Assembly: GCF_003182135.1 (NCBI RefSeq)
Contig: NZ_QGTL01000007.1
Location: 124,001 to 188,000, forward strand
Reading direction: 5' to 3'
DNA: 64,000 bases
Source: Nocardia neocaledoniensis
GTDB taxonomy: Bacteria > Actinomycetota > Actinomycetes > Mycobacteriales > Mycobacteriaceae
Shown here: positions 57,217 through 64,000 of the stretch, piece after piece
Layout of the letters: each line of letters begins with the position of its first letter
Position numbering within the stretch: position 1 is the stretch's first letter
Made by a program: the position numbers and the translations under genes
Notes under the pieces: generated by a model
What the model saw: the letters and a program-made list of their open reading frames with translations, nothing else
What the model was told of the DNA's origin: nothing
Database searches by the model: none

Positions 57217-57959
57217 TTCGCCGCGTCGGCGATCACGGACGCCAGGCCGTCCTTGGTGAAGATCGCGTCGGTCTGGTTGAGCTGGCCGTTGATGAACACC
57301 GACGGCGTGGACTCGACACCGCTGCTCAGCGTCTGCTGGGTGACCTGGGTGATGTAGTCGTTGTACGGCTTGTCGTTGATGCAGGTGGCCACGGCCGGAT
57401 CGGTGTAGCCGACCTCGGTCGCGATCTGCACGAGCTGCTCGTTGGACAGGCCGGCGCCGCCCTCGGCGGGCTGCTTGGCGAACATGGTCTGCAGCCAGGT
57501 CTGGTACTTGCTCGGATCCGACTTCGCGACACAGAACGACGCGTTGGCCGCCCGCGAGGAGTACTGGTTCGTCGACGCCTTGTCCAGGAACGAGATGACC
57601 TGGTACTCGACGACCGCGGTGCCGTCGGCGGCGGCCTTCGCCAGCGCCTCGCCGTTGGCGGCCTCGAACTGCTTGCAGGCCGGGCACTGCAGGTCGGCGA
57701 CGACGCGGACCTTCACCTTCGCGTTCGGATCGCCGATGCGGACCGTGCCGGTCTCGGTCACCGAGCCGCCCGTCGCGGGAAGCTGCGCCACCGAACTCGA
57801 CCCCGACGAATCGTCGTCGGAGCGGTTGACCGCGATCCCGACGCCGATCGCGGCGACCAGCGCGACCAGCACACCGGCCACGCCGATCTGGATCGCGATC
57901 TTGCGCCGCTTGTCGGCCGCCTCGGCCGCGGCCAGTGGGTTCTGCTTCCCGGTGCTCAC
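57213..57959 (-). CDS. DsbA-like thiol-disulfide oxidoreductase, membrane-anchored
   Basis: A 248-residue protein with a cytoplasmic N-terminus, one membrane segment (residues about 22-44), and an external thioredoxin-fold domain with active site C92-P-A-C95. The cis-proline loop is S-T-P-S-V-F-I near 218. A second disulfide is likely between the cysteines in A-S-F-C and A-T-C-I. It introduces disulfides into exported proteins and is recharged by the VKOR protein encoded next. GTG 57959 is chosen; GTG 57968 would add three residues. Confidence 0.92.
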   Translation of the reverse strand: MSTGKQNPLAAAEAADKRRKIAIQIGVAGVLVALVAAIGVGIAVNRSDDDSSGSSSVAQLPATGGSVTETGTVRIGDPNAKVKVRVVADLQCPACKQFEAANGEALAKAAADGTAVVEYQVISFLDKASTNQYSSRAANASFCVAKSDPSKYQTWLQTMFAKQPAEGGAGLSNEQLVQIATEVGYTDPAVATCINDKPYNDYITQVTQQTLSSGVESTPSVFINGQLNQTDAIFTKDGLASVIADAAK

Positions 57960-58042
57960 CGTTGTCACACGCCTTTCGCTCGTAGTCTCCCCACCTCGGA
58001 CATCATGCGGGCCGAACCTGAGAGTTTCTTCAACGATCGAGA

Positions 58043-58888
58043 TCAGGACTCGTCGAGTCGGCGCAGTTGCTCGGCGACATCGAAATCGGCCTTCGGCCAG
58101 TCGAGATCGAGCCCGGTCAGCGCGTCGATCAGCAGTTCGGTGACGGCCAGGCGCGCGTACCACTTGCTGTCGGCGGGCAGCACGTACCAGGGCGCGTAGT
58201 CGGTGTTCGTGCGGTCGAGCAGCACCTGGTACGCCTTCTGGTATTCGGGCCAGTGGGCGCGCTCGGTGATGTCGGTGGGATTGAACTTCCAGTGCTTGTC
58301 GGGGCGTTCCAGTCGCTCGCGCAACCTGCGCTTCTGCTCGTCGAGGGAGACGAACATGGCCACCTTGATGATCGTCGTGCCCGCGTCGGCGACCTCGCGT
58401 TCGAACGTGTTGATCAGGCCGTAGCGCTTCTCCCACTCCGACGGCGGTACGAGGTTGTGCACCCGGACCACCAGCACGTCCTCGTAGTGCGAGCGGTCGA
58501 AGACGCCGATCTGACCCGGCACCGGCAGCCGCTTGCGGATGCGCCAGAGGAAATCGTGCTGCTTCTCCTCCTCGGTCGGCACGCCGAAGGACGCGTGGTC
58601 GACGCCCTGCGGGTCGACCGAGCCGATGACGTGGCGCACGATGCCGCCCTTGCCCGCGGTGTCCATGCCCTGCAGCACCAGCAGCACACTGCGCCGATCG
58701 CCGGTGCGGCCGTTCGCGAACAACCGCTCCTGCAGGTCCGAGAGCACCAGGCCGCGCTCGACGAGCAGCTTCTTGCCCAGCTGCTTGTCACCGGTGAAAC
58801 CGGGGGTGGTCGACGGGTCGAGGTCGACGACGCGCTGACCGTCGGCGCGCAGTACGGAGGTGACCGGTTCGGCCCAGTGTTTCGCCAT
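58043..58888 (-). CDS. ppk2: Polyphosphate kinase 2 (PPK2) family protein
   Basis: A 281-residue PPK2. Walker A is Q-G-M-D-T-A-G-K-G-G near residue 73, Walker B is F-D-R-S-H-Y-E-D-V near 129, and the lid R-R-L-R-E-R-L near 185 is also present. N-T-D-Y-A-P-W-Y-V near 231 is typical of the class that phosphorylates AMP or ADP from polyphosphate. The subclass cannot be fixed by eye. Confidence 0.93.
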   Translation of the reverse strand: MAKHWAEPVTSVLRADGQRVVDLDPSTTPGFTGDKQLGKKLLVERGLVLSDLQERLFANGRTGDRRSVLLVLQGMDTAGKGGIVRHVIGSVDPQGVDHASFGVPTEEEKQHDFLWRIRKRLPVPGQIGVFDRSHYEDVLVVRVHNLVPPSEWEKRYGLINTFEREVADAGTTIIKVAMFVSLDEQKRRLRERLERPDKHWKFNPTDITERAHWPEYQKAYQVLLDRTNTDYAPWYVLPADSKWYARLAVTELLIDALTGLDLDWPKADFDVAEQLRRLDES

Positions 58889-58903
58889 TTCCCATGCCTA
58901 CCA

Positions 58904-60361
58904 CTAGCGGGTGCGATCGACCGGCAAGCTCGACGGAATCGTTGCCTGCCAGCACGCCACCCCGGCCGGATCGGCGATCTCGGCCCGGTGCACGTAGACC
59001 GGGTCCGCACCGGTGGCCTTCTGCGCGCGGTAGTCGGCGAGCAGCCGGAACGCGACGGCGCCGAGTGGGATGATCGCGGCCAGATTCACCAGCGCCATCA
59101 CGCCCATGAACACATCGGCCAGGTTCCAGATGAGCGCCACCGACCCGAGCGCGCCGCCGAACACGGCTACCAGCACCAGCACCCGGAACGCGGTGAGCGC
59201 CTGCGGTTTGTCGGTGATGAACTCGATGTTGGCGCGGCCGTAGTAGAAATTGCCGATCATCGAGCTGAACGCGAGCATGAACACCACCGCGGTGAGCACG
59301 TGGCCCGCCCAGCTGCCGAGTTCGGTGCGCAGCGCGGTCTGGGTGAGGTCGGCGCTGCGCCGTTCGGACAGGTCGGGATCGCTGGTCAGGATGATGAACG
59401 CGGTGATCGAGCAGATCAGCAGGGTGTCGAAGTATACGCCGAGCGACTGCACGAGCCCCTGCTTGACCGGGTGCGAGACATCGGCGGAGGCGGCGGCGTT
59501 CGGCGAGGAACCGAGCCCCGCCTCGTTGGAGAACATGCCGCGCCGGATGCCCTGCGCGATGGCCGTGCCGATGCCGCCGCCGACCACCTCGCGCAGCCCG
59601 AACGCGCCGCCGACGATGTCGGCGACCACGCGCGGGAGATCGCCGATGTTCAGCGCCACCACCGCGATCCCGAGCACCAGGTAGACCCCGGCCATCACCG
59701 GGACCAGCACCTCGGTGATGTGGCTGATCCGGCGCACCCCGCCGAAGATCACCAGCCCGAGCAGAACCACGAGCCCGAGCCCGACGAGCGGGGCGAACCA
59801 GTCACCGTCCAGCGCGGAGAGCGAGGCGCGCGAGGTGGCGATGATCGTGTTCGACTGCACCGCGTTGAAGACGAAACCGAACGTCACGGTGATGATGACG
59901 GCGAAGGTCAGGCCCTGCCAGCGCCGGCGCAGGCCGTGCTCCATGTAGTAGGCGGGTCCGCCGCGGAAGGTGCCCGGTTCGTGCTCGGGGCGCTTGTAGA
60001 GCTGGGCCAGGGTGGACTCGACGAACGCCGAGGCCGCGCCGAGGGTCGCCATCGCCCACATCCAGAACACCGCGCCCGGCCCGCCGACGCTGATCGCGGT
60101 GGCGACGCCGGCGATGTTGCCGGTGCCGACCCGCGCCGCGGCCGAGATGCTGAACGCGCCGAACGCCGACACCGACTTCTTGCCGTCGGCGGCCGTCTTC
60201 CCCTTCTCGGTGACCGTCCGGAACATCTCCGGCAGCATCCGCAGCTGCACGACACCGCTGCGCAGCGTGAAGTAGAACCCGGCGACGATCACCAGCGGGA
60301 TCAGCAACCAGTTCCAGAACACGTCGTTGATGTCGACGACTACCGAATTCACCGCGTCCAT
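58904..60361 (-). CDS. Sodium:alanine/glycine symporter, AGCS family
   Basis: A 485-residue membrane protein with about eleven segments. Family motifs: G-N-I-A-G-V-A-T-A-I near residue 82, M-W-A-M-A-T-L-G-A near 102, P-G-T-F-R-G-G-P-A-Y-Y near 129, and S-N-E-A-G-L-G-S-S-P-N-A-A-A near 290. It couples uptake of alanine or glycine to sodium. It follows PPK2's start by 15 bases on the same strand but with no clear functional link. Confidence 0.93.
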   Translation of the reverse strand: MDAVNSVVVDINDVFWNWLLIPLVIVAGFYFTLRSGVVQLRMLPEMFRTVTEKGKTAADGKKSVSAFGAFSISAAARVGTGNIAGVATAISVGGPGAVFWMWAMATLGAASAFVESTLAQLYKRPEHEPGTFRGGPAYYMEHGLRRRWQGLTFAVIITVTFGFVFNAVQSNTIIATSRASLSALDGDWFAPLVGLGLVVLLGLVIFGGVRRISHITEVLVPVMAGVYLVLGIAVVALNIGDLPRVVADIVGGAFGLREVVGGGIGTAIAQGIRRGMFSNEAGLGSSPNAAASADVSHPVKQGLVQSLGVYFDTLLICSITAFIILTSDPDLSERRSADLTQTALRTELGSWAGHVLTAVVFMLAFSSMIGNFYYGRANIEFITDKPQALTAFRVLVLVAVFGGALGSVALIWNLADVFMGVMALVNLAAIIPLGAVAFRLLADYRAQKATGADPVYVHRAEIADPAGVACWQATIPSSLPVDRTR

Positions 60362-60397
60362 GCCGCGAAGGCTACCGCCGGGCTACCCGGGGATCGC

Positions 60398-61030
60398 TCA
60401 GGCGGGCTTGGTGGCGTCGACGTATTGCATGAAACGGTGTACGCGCTGGTCGATCTCGATCAGCCCGGCCTCGGCGAACAGGCTCGGGAAGGTGTCGCGA
60501 TCGAACAGGCGCAGCCCGCTCAGCCCGGCGGCGGCGGTGCTCGCCTTGCCGAACAGGTTGTCCTCGCGGTAGCTGGTGGTGATGGCGATGCGCCCGCCCG
60601 GCGCGAGCACCCGGATCATCTCGCGGGTGGCCGCGATCGGATCGGGGATCAGGTACAGCGCGCCGAAACAGCAGACCGCGTCGAAGGTTCCGTCGGCGAA
60701 GGGCAGCGTGCGCGCGTCACCGCGGACGTAGCCGACGCGCGGGCCCGCGTTGTCGGCCACGGCCTTGGCCAGCATCGGCTCGGAGTAGTCCAGGCCGGTG
60801 ACGTAACCGTCGCCGGTCAGGAACTCGCTCAGGTACCTGGTGAAATTGCCGGGGCCGCAAGCGAGATCGAGCACCTTCTTGCCGCCGCGCAAGCGCAGTG
60901 TGTCGACGGCCTCGCGGCGGTCGCTGCCGGTGGTGCGGCCGCTCGCGAGGTAGAACAGGGTGGGTCGCCAGGCATGCTCGTACACCGCGGCCACCGCGGG
61001 CACGTTCATCGCGACACGGGCCAGATTCAC
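60398..61030 (-). CDS. Class I SAM-dependent methyltransferase
   Basis: A 210-residue methyltransferase. SAM motif I is V-L-D-L-A-C-G-P-G-N-F near residue 53, with motif II-like G-L-D-Y-S-E-P-M-L near 78, D-A-R-T-L-P-F-A-D near 104, and L-A-P-G-G-R-I near 143. The N-terminal extension V-N-L-A-R-V-A-M-N-V-P-A-V is a membrane-surface helix candidate. GTG 61030 overlaps the stop of the reductase gene by four bases, so the two act in one operon, possibly on a lipid or quinone-like substrate. Confidence 0.9.
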   Translation of the reverse strand: MNLARVAMNVPAVAAVYEHAWRPTLFYLASGRTTGSDRREAVDTLRLRGGKKVLDLACGPGNFTRYLSEFLTGDGYVTGLDYSEPMLAKAVADNAGPRVGYVRGDARTLPFADGTFDAVCCFGALYLIPDPIAATREMIRVLAPGGRIAITTSYREDNLFGKASTAAAGLSGLRLFDRDTFPSLFAEAGLIEIDQRVHRFMQYVDATKPA

Positions 61031-62271
61031 CGCCGCGCGACCTCGATGGTCATCCCGGCGGCGCGCAGCCGCTCGGTGAGCGCCTCGCCCATCGCCGAGG
61101 CGGGGGTGAGCACGCCTGCGCGCGCGGGGAGTTCGTCGAAGGCAAGGCAGAGCCCGCTCTGGCCGAGCAGCACGGCCGTCGCCTGGTAACCGGGGTCGCC
61201 GGTGCCGGAGAACGTGGCCTGGTACTTGGCGCCGGAACTGGTGCGCGCGAAGGTCTTCATGGTGAACCAGCCGCTGCGGCGGGCCTGTTCGCTGGGGCCG
61301 GTGCCCGGCTTGGGCAGGATGCGGTCGAGCAGCTTGCGGCCCAGTGGAACTCGCGAGAGCACGGCGCCCGAGGCCATCCCGGCCACGATGCCGCCCGCGA
61401 TACCCGCCGCGACCAGCGGGGCGGCCACCGAATTGCCCGCGTTCATCACCTCGCGGTAGCGGAACTGCTTGCCGTAGGCCCAGCCGAGCAGGCCGTTGGT
61501 GCGGCGCACGACCTTGGTGTTGTGCGAGGCCATGATGAAGGTGGTGACCCAGCCGTCGAGGCTGGGATCGATGCTGTCGGCCCTGGCCAGCGCCTGATCG
61601 GACTGGCGGCCCACGTCGGGGTCCATGCTGCGGTCGGGGCTCAGCGAGTACGGATGCGCCAGGATGCGGCCACGGCGCGAGTCGGCGGCGACGTCCTCCA
61701 TCATGGCCCGGCCGGAATCGATGGTGCCGCCGCTCATTCCGCCCTTGAGGTAGGCCACCAGGGTGGTGTCCTCGAGCTCGCCGGTGTTGTCGGCGACGCT
61801 CGCGCGGTAGAGCTCGTAGACGCTCAGGTCCGACGGGATCGAGTCGTAGCCACAGGAGTTCACGATCTTGGCGCCGGAATCGATCGCGGTCTGCTCGTGC
61901 TGCTCGATCGCATCGTGGATGAACAGCGGTTCGCCGGTGAGGTCGGCGTAGTGGGTGCCCGCCGCGGCGCACGCCGCGACCAGCGGCATGCCGTAACGCA
62001 GGTACGGGCCGACGGTGGTGACGACCACCTTGGTGCGCTCGGCCATCCTCGCCAGCGCGGCCGGATCGGTGGAATCGGCTACCACCAGCTCCCAGTTCGC
62101 GGCGGCCGGGCCCAGCTCCGCGCGCACGGCGGCGAGCTTGTCGGCCGAGCGGCCGGCCAGCGCGATCCGCGCGTCGGCGGGTGCGGCGGTGAGCAGGTAT
62201 TCGGCGGTGAGTTTGCCGACGAACCCGGTCGCGCCGAAGAGGGTCAGGTCGAACTCACGGTCTTGCGGCAT
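61027..62271 (-). CDS. Saccharopine-dehydrogenase-fold reductase, Rv2953 (trans-acting enoyl reductase)-like
   Basis: A 414-residue protein that closely resembles M. tuberculosis Rv2953, the trans-acting enoyl reductase of phenolphthiocerol lipid synthesis. F-G-A-T-G-F-V-G-K-L near residue 11 binds NADPH. V-V-T-T-V-G-P-Y near 80, H-Y-A-D-L-T-G-E near 107 and G-Y-D-S-I-P-S-D near 140 follow. No polyketide synthase lies in the window, so the substrate here is open. ATG 62271 follows GAAAGG; an in-frame ATG at 62286 overlaps the previous stop (ATGA). Confidence 0.9.
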   Translation of the reverse strand: MPQDREFDLTLFGATGFVGKLTAEYLLTAAPADARIALAGRSADKLAAVRAELGPAAANWELVVADSTDPAALARMAERTKVVVTTVGPYLRYGMPLVAACAAAGTHYADLTGEPLFIHDAIEQHEQTAIDSGAKIVNSCGYDSIPSDLSVYELYRASVADNTGELEDTTLVAYLKGGMSGGTIDSGRAMMEDVAADSRRGRILAHPYSLSPDRSMDPDVGRQSDQALARADSIDPSLDGWVTTFIMASHNTKVVRRTNGLLGWAYGKQFRYREVMNAGNSVAAPLVAAGIAGGIVAGMASGAVLSRVPLGRKLLDRILPKPGTGPSEQARRSGWFTMKTFARTSSGAKYQATFSGTGDPGYQATAVLLGQSGLCLAFDELPARAGVLTPASAMGEALTERLRAAGMTIEVARR

Positions 62272-62282
62272 CGAGGAGCCTT

Positions 62283-63701
62283 TCATCGAGTGCTCGTCTT
62301 GCGGGCACGCGGTTTCTTCGCCGGTTTCGGCGGGTGGGTGGTGAGCCAATCGCGGTGGGCCAGACCGAGTTCGGTGACGGGCGGCTCGTCGTAGAGCCAT
62401 TCCCTGGCGATCAGGTGCCAGTTGGCGGTGCATTCGAGCTGGCCGAGCATGCCGAAGGTGAGGAAGTCGGCCCGGCGGGAGAACAGGTGTTCCGGCGGCA
62501 GGTTCTGCTGCTTCATCCCGGTGAACTCGCTGGCCCTTGGGTCGACGGCGAGCAGGAACGCGCCGCTGGCCAGTTCCGGGGTGATGGTGAGGACCTCGTC
62601 GACCAGGCACCATTCCGAGGCGGAGAGCACGTACTCGAGGCATTCCTCGGCGCCGATCTCCTCCGGGGAGTCGATCACGCCGCGTTCGATCATCAACTGG
62701 CGCAGATCTTCCGCGCGGTCCTCCGCGGCGGCCCGCAGGCAGAGGATCTCGAAGTGCACCAGTTTCGGGTCCATGCGGTTGAACAGGCCGAAGTCGAGGA
62801 AAGCGACCCGGCCGTCGCGGGCGAGCAGCACATTGCCCGGATGCGGGTCACCGCAGAACTCGTTGAAGGTGAACAGCGAGCCGACGTAGAACCGGTAGAT
62901 GATCTCGCCGACGCGGTCGCGCTGTTCGGCGGGCAGTGTGCGCAGCTCGTCGAAGCCGGTGCCCTCGATGAACTCGGTGACCAGCACCCGGGTGGTGGAC
63001 AGCTCGGGCACCGAGTCGGGCACCACGATGAACGGGTGGTCGCGGTAGAGCCGGGCGATCTCGGCCTGCGTGGCGGCCTCGGCCACGTAGTCGAGCTCGG
63101 CCTCCATGTTCAGTTTCAGCTCGTCCAGCACGGCGGGGGTGATCCACGGCATCGCCGAGGCCAGCACCCGGCGGAACATGGTGAGGTTCTTCAGGTCGGC
63201 GCGGACCGCGGCGTCGACACCGGGGTACTGCACCTTCACCGCGACCGCGCGGCCGTCGGGCAACGCGGCCCGGTAGACCTGGCCGATCGAGGCGGCCGCG
63301 ATCGGCTCGGGATCGAATTCGGCGAACACCTCCGCCAGCGGTCGGCCGAAGTCCTCTTCGATCACCGCGCGCATTGCCTCGAACGACACCGTCGGGGCGG
63401 CGTTGCGGAGCACGGCCAGGCGCTGCTGGAACCGGTCGCGATGATCCGGCGGCACCAGGTCCAGATCGAGTACCGACATCATCTGGCCCAGCTTCATGGC
63501 CACGCCCTTCATGGTGCCCAGCACCATGACCACCTGTTCGGTGGTGCGGATCATCGACTCCTCGGCCATCTTCGCCCGGACCGCCTCGGACCGCCCGCGC
63601 ATGGACAGTCTGGTCTTCTTCGAGCGGATCACCGAGCTAGCCGCCACCGCCCCCAGCTTCGTCCCACGGGCAAGCCGGGATGTCGGCACGTTCTTCGCCA
63701 T
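62283..63701 (-). CDS. ABC1/UbiB-family atypical kinase (AarF-like)
   Basis: A 472-residue ABC1 family protein. Signature elements: M-K-G-V-A-M-K-L-G-Q near residue 70, the Ala-rich A-A-A-S-I-G-Q-V-Y-R nucleotide loop near 131, A-V-K-V-Q-Y-P near 146, C-G-D-P-H-P-G-N-V-L near 275 and F-L-D-F-G-L near 293. Members support isoprenoid quinone or lipid metabolism and have ATPase rather than protein kinase activity. GGAGGT lies 6 bases before ATG 63701. It heads an operon with the reductase and methyltransferase. Confidence 0.92.
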   Translation of the reverse strand: MAKNVPTSRLARGTKLGAVAASSVIRSKKTRLSMRGRSEAVRAKMAEESMIRTTEQVVMVLGTMKGVAMKLGQMMSVLDLDLVPPDHRDRFQQRLAVLRNAAPTVSFEAMRAVIEEDFGRPLAEVFAEFDPEPIAAASIGQVYRAALPDGRAVAVKVQYPGVDAAVRADLKNLTMFRRVLASAMPWITPAVLDELKLNMEAELDYVAEAATQAEIARLYRDHPFIVVPDSVPELSTTRVLVTEFIEGTGFDELRTLPAEQRDRVGEIIYRFYVGSLFTFNEFCGDPHPGNVLLARDGRVAFLDFGLFNRMDPKLVHFEILCLRAAAEDRAEDLRQLMIERGVIDSPEEIGAEECLEYVLSASEWCLVDEVLTITPELASGAFLLAVDPRASEFTGMKQQNLPPEHLFSRRADFLTFGMLGQLECTANWHLIAREWLYDEPPVTELGLAHRDWLTTHPPKPAKKPRARKTSTR

Positions 63702-63844
63702 CGAGGTACCTCCGTTGGTGCCGACGGGCACGGCGGCACGCGGCCGCCCCCGGTGACGCGAGCCACAGCGTCACACTCGGTTCAGCGTAACCAACCGGCC
63801 GGTAATGTCGAGCCCGGCTCCACCCTCGGCGACGAAGTGCCAGG

Positions 63845-64000
63845 TCAGGACGGCAGGGTGGGGATCTCCGGCAGGGCGTGCGGCTGGGCGCTGAAATACT
63901 CGGGCGAGCCGCCCGCGCGGGCGATGCCCTCGATCGCCGACCACGCCATCATCGTGAGGTAGTCGATGACGTCCTGGCGCGGCATCGCCTTGTCGGTGGT
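63845..64000 (-). CDS. C-terminal end of a probable TetR-family regulator (partial)
   Basis: The frame enters from the right edge and stops at 63845, leaving 51 residues. The segment D-V-I-D-Y-L-T-M-M-A-W-S-A-I-E-G-I has the look of the last helix of a TetR ligand-binding domain, followed by a Pro-rich tail ending L-P-S. The identification rests on the last helix alone. Confidence 0.55.
   Translation of the reverse strand, partial: TTDKAMPRQDVIDYLTMMAWSAIEGIARAGGSPEYFSAQPHALPEIPTLPS

Noticed and set aside
1..64000. tRNA, rRNA, CRISPR arrays and insertion sequences
   Set aside because: No cloverleaf ending, ribosomal RNA segment, regular repeat-spacer array, or transposase with terminal inverted repeats was recognised by eye. 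The Rpn gene is a nuclease of a transposase-related family but shows no flanking inverted repeats.

Overview
This is a 64 kb stretch of a high-GC actinobacterial chromosome, most likely Nocardia or a close mycolic-acid-containing relative. The evidence is a secreted antigen-85-like mycolyltransferase (27097-28116), a FadE5-like acyl-CoA dehydrogenase, a RamB-type regulator, a 429-residue isocitrate lyase, the PitA / small membrane protein / DUF3349 triad, an Rv2953-like reductase and many GTG starts. lpdA, ramB, aceA and fadB2 occur in the order known from Mycobacterium tuberculosis (Rv0462, Rv0465c, Rv0467, Rv0468), but here large blocks of nitrogen-metabolism and accessory genes lie between them. 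The genus is inferred from memory of these families; no search was run.

Layout. 1-3500: a YczE-like membrane protein and an adenine-deaminase-family gene, divergent from a LysR regulator. 3571-6212: an AraC regulator divergent from lpdA. 6347-13748: a multidomain DUF6461-type protein, a cell-wall pair (L,D-transpeptidase and NodB deacetylase), an HxlR/quinone-reductase pair, and small enzymes. 13749-19293 (minus): urtABCDE urea ABC transporter ending in a GntR regulator. 19623-28116: fadE5, ramB, ligB, pitA triad, a TetR regulator and a mycolyltransferase. 28288-42485: a nearly complete purine-to-urea pathway (xdhC, mobA-like, uraD, uraH, urate oxidase, 8-oxoguanine deaminase, xdhB, fused xdhA-C, a DUF6986 aldolase-like protein, allantoicase, allantoinase), interrupted by an HxlR/quinone-reductase module. 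42529-45709: an accessory patch with an Rpn-type nuclease, small unknown genes and a secreted lipase. 45710-51112: aceA, fadB2 and a metE-like gene. 51131-64000: VOC/TetR pair, ZIP transporter, AI-2E exporter-like protein, AdhC, a PDZ serine protease, VKOR and DsbA, PPK2, an AGCS symporter, an Rv2953-like reductase with a methyltransferase and an ABC1 kinase, and the end of a TetR gene.

How the genes fit together. Adenine deaminase, xanthine dehydrogenase, urate oxidase, UraH, UraD, PuuE and allantoicase form a route from purines to urea and ureidoglycolate, and UrtABCDE imports urea, so much of the window is nitrogen scavenging. A 12-bp sequence is shared exactly by the urtA upstream region and the xdhB upstream region, which suggests common control. 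RamB and aceA link to acetate/glyoxylate metabolism, and a strong RamB-box match sits upstream of aceA.

The most unusual observation is the metE-like gene at 48719-51043. It encodes a full-length protein but lacks three of the four zinc ligands, the catalytic histidine and the folate-stacking tryptophan of cobalamin-independent methionine synthase. No rRNA, tRNA, CRISPR array, insertion sequence or origin was recognised.
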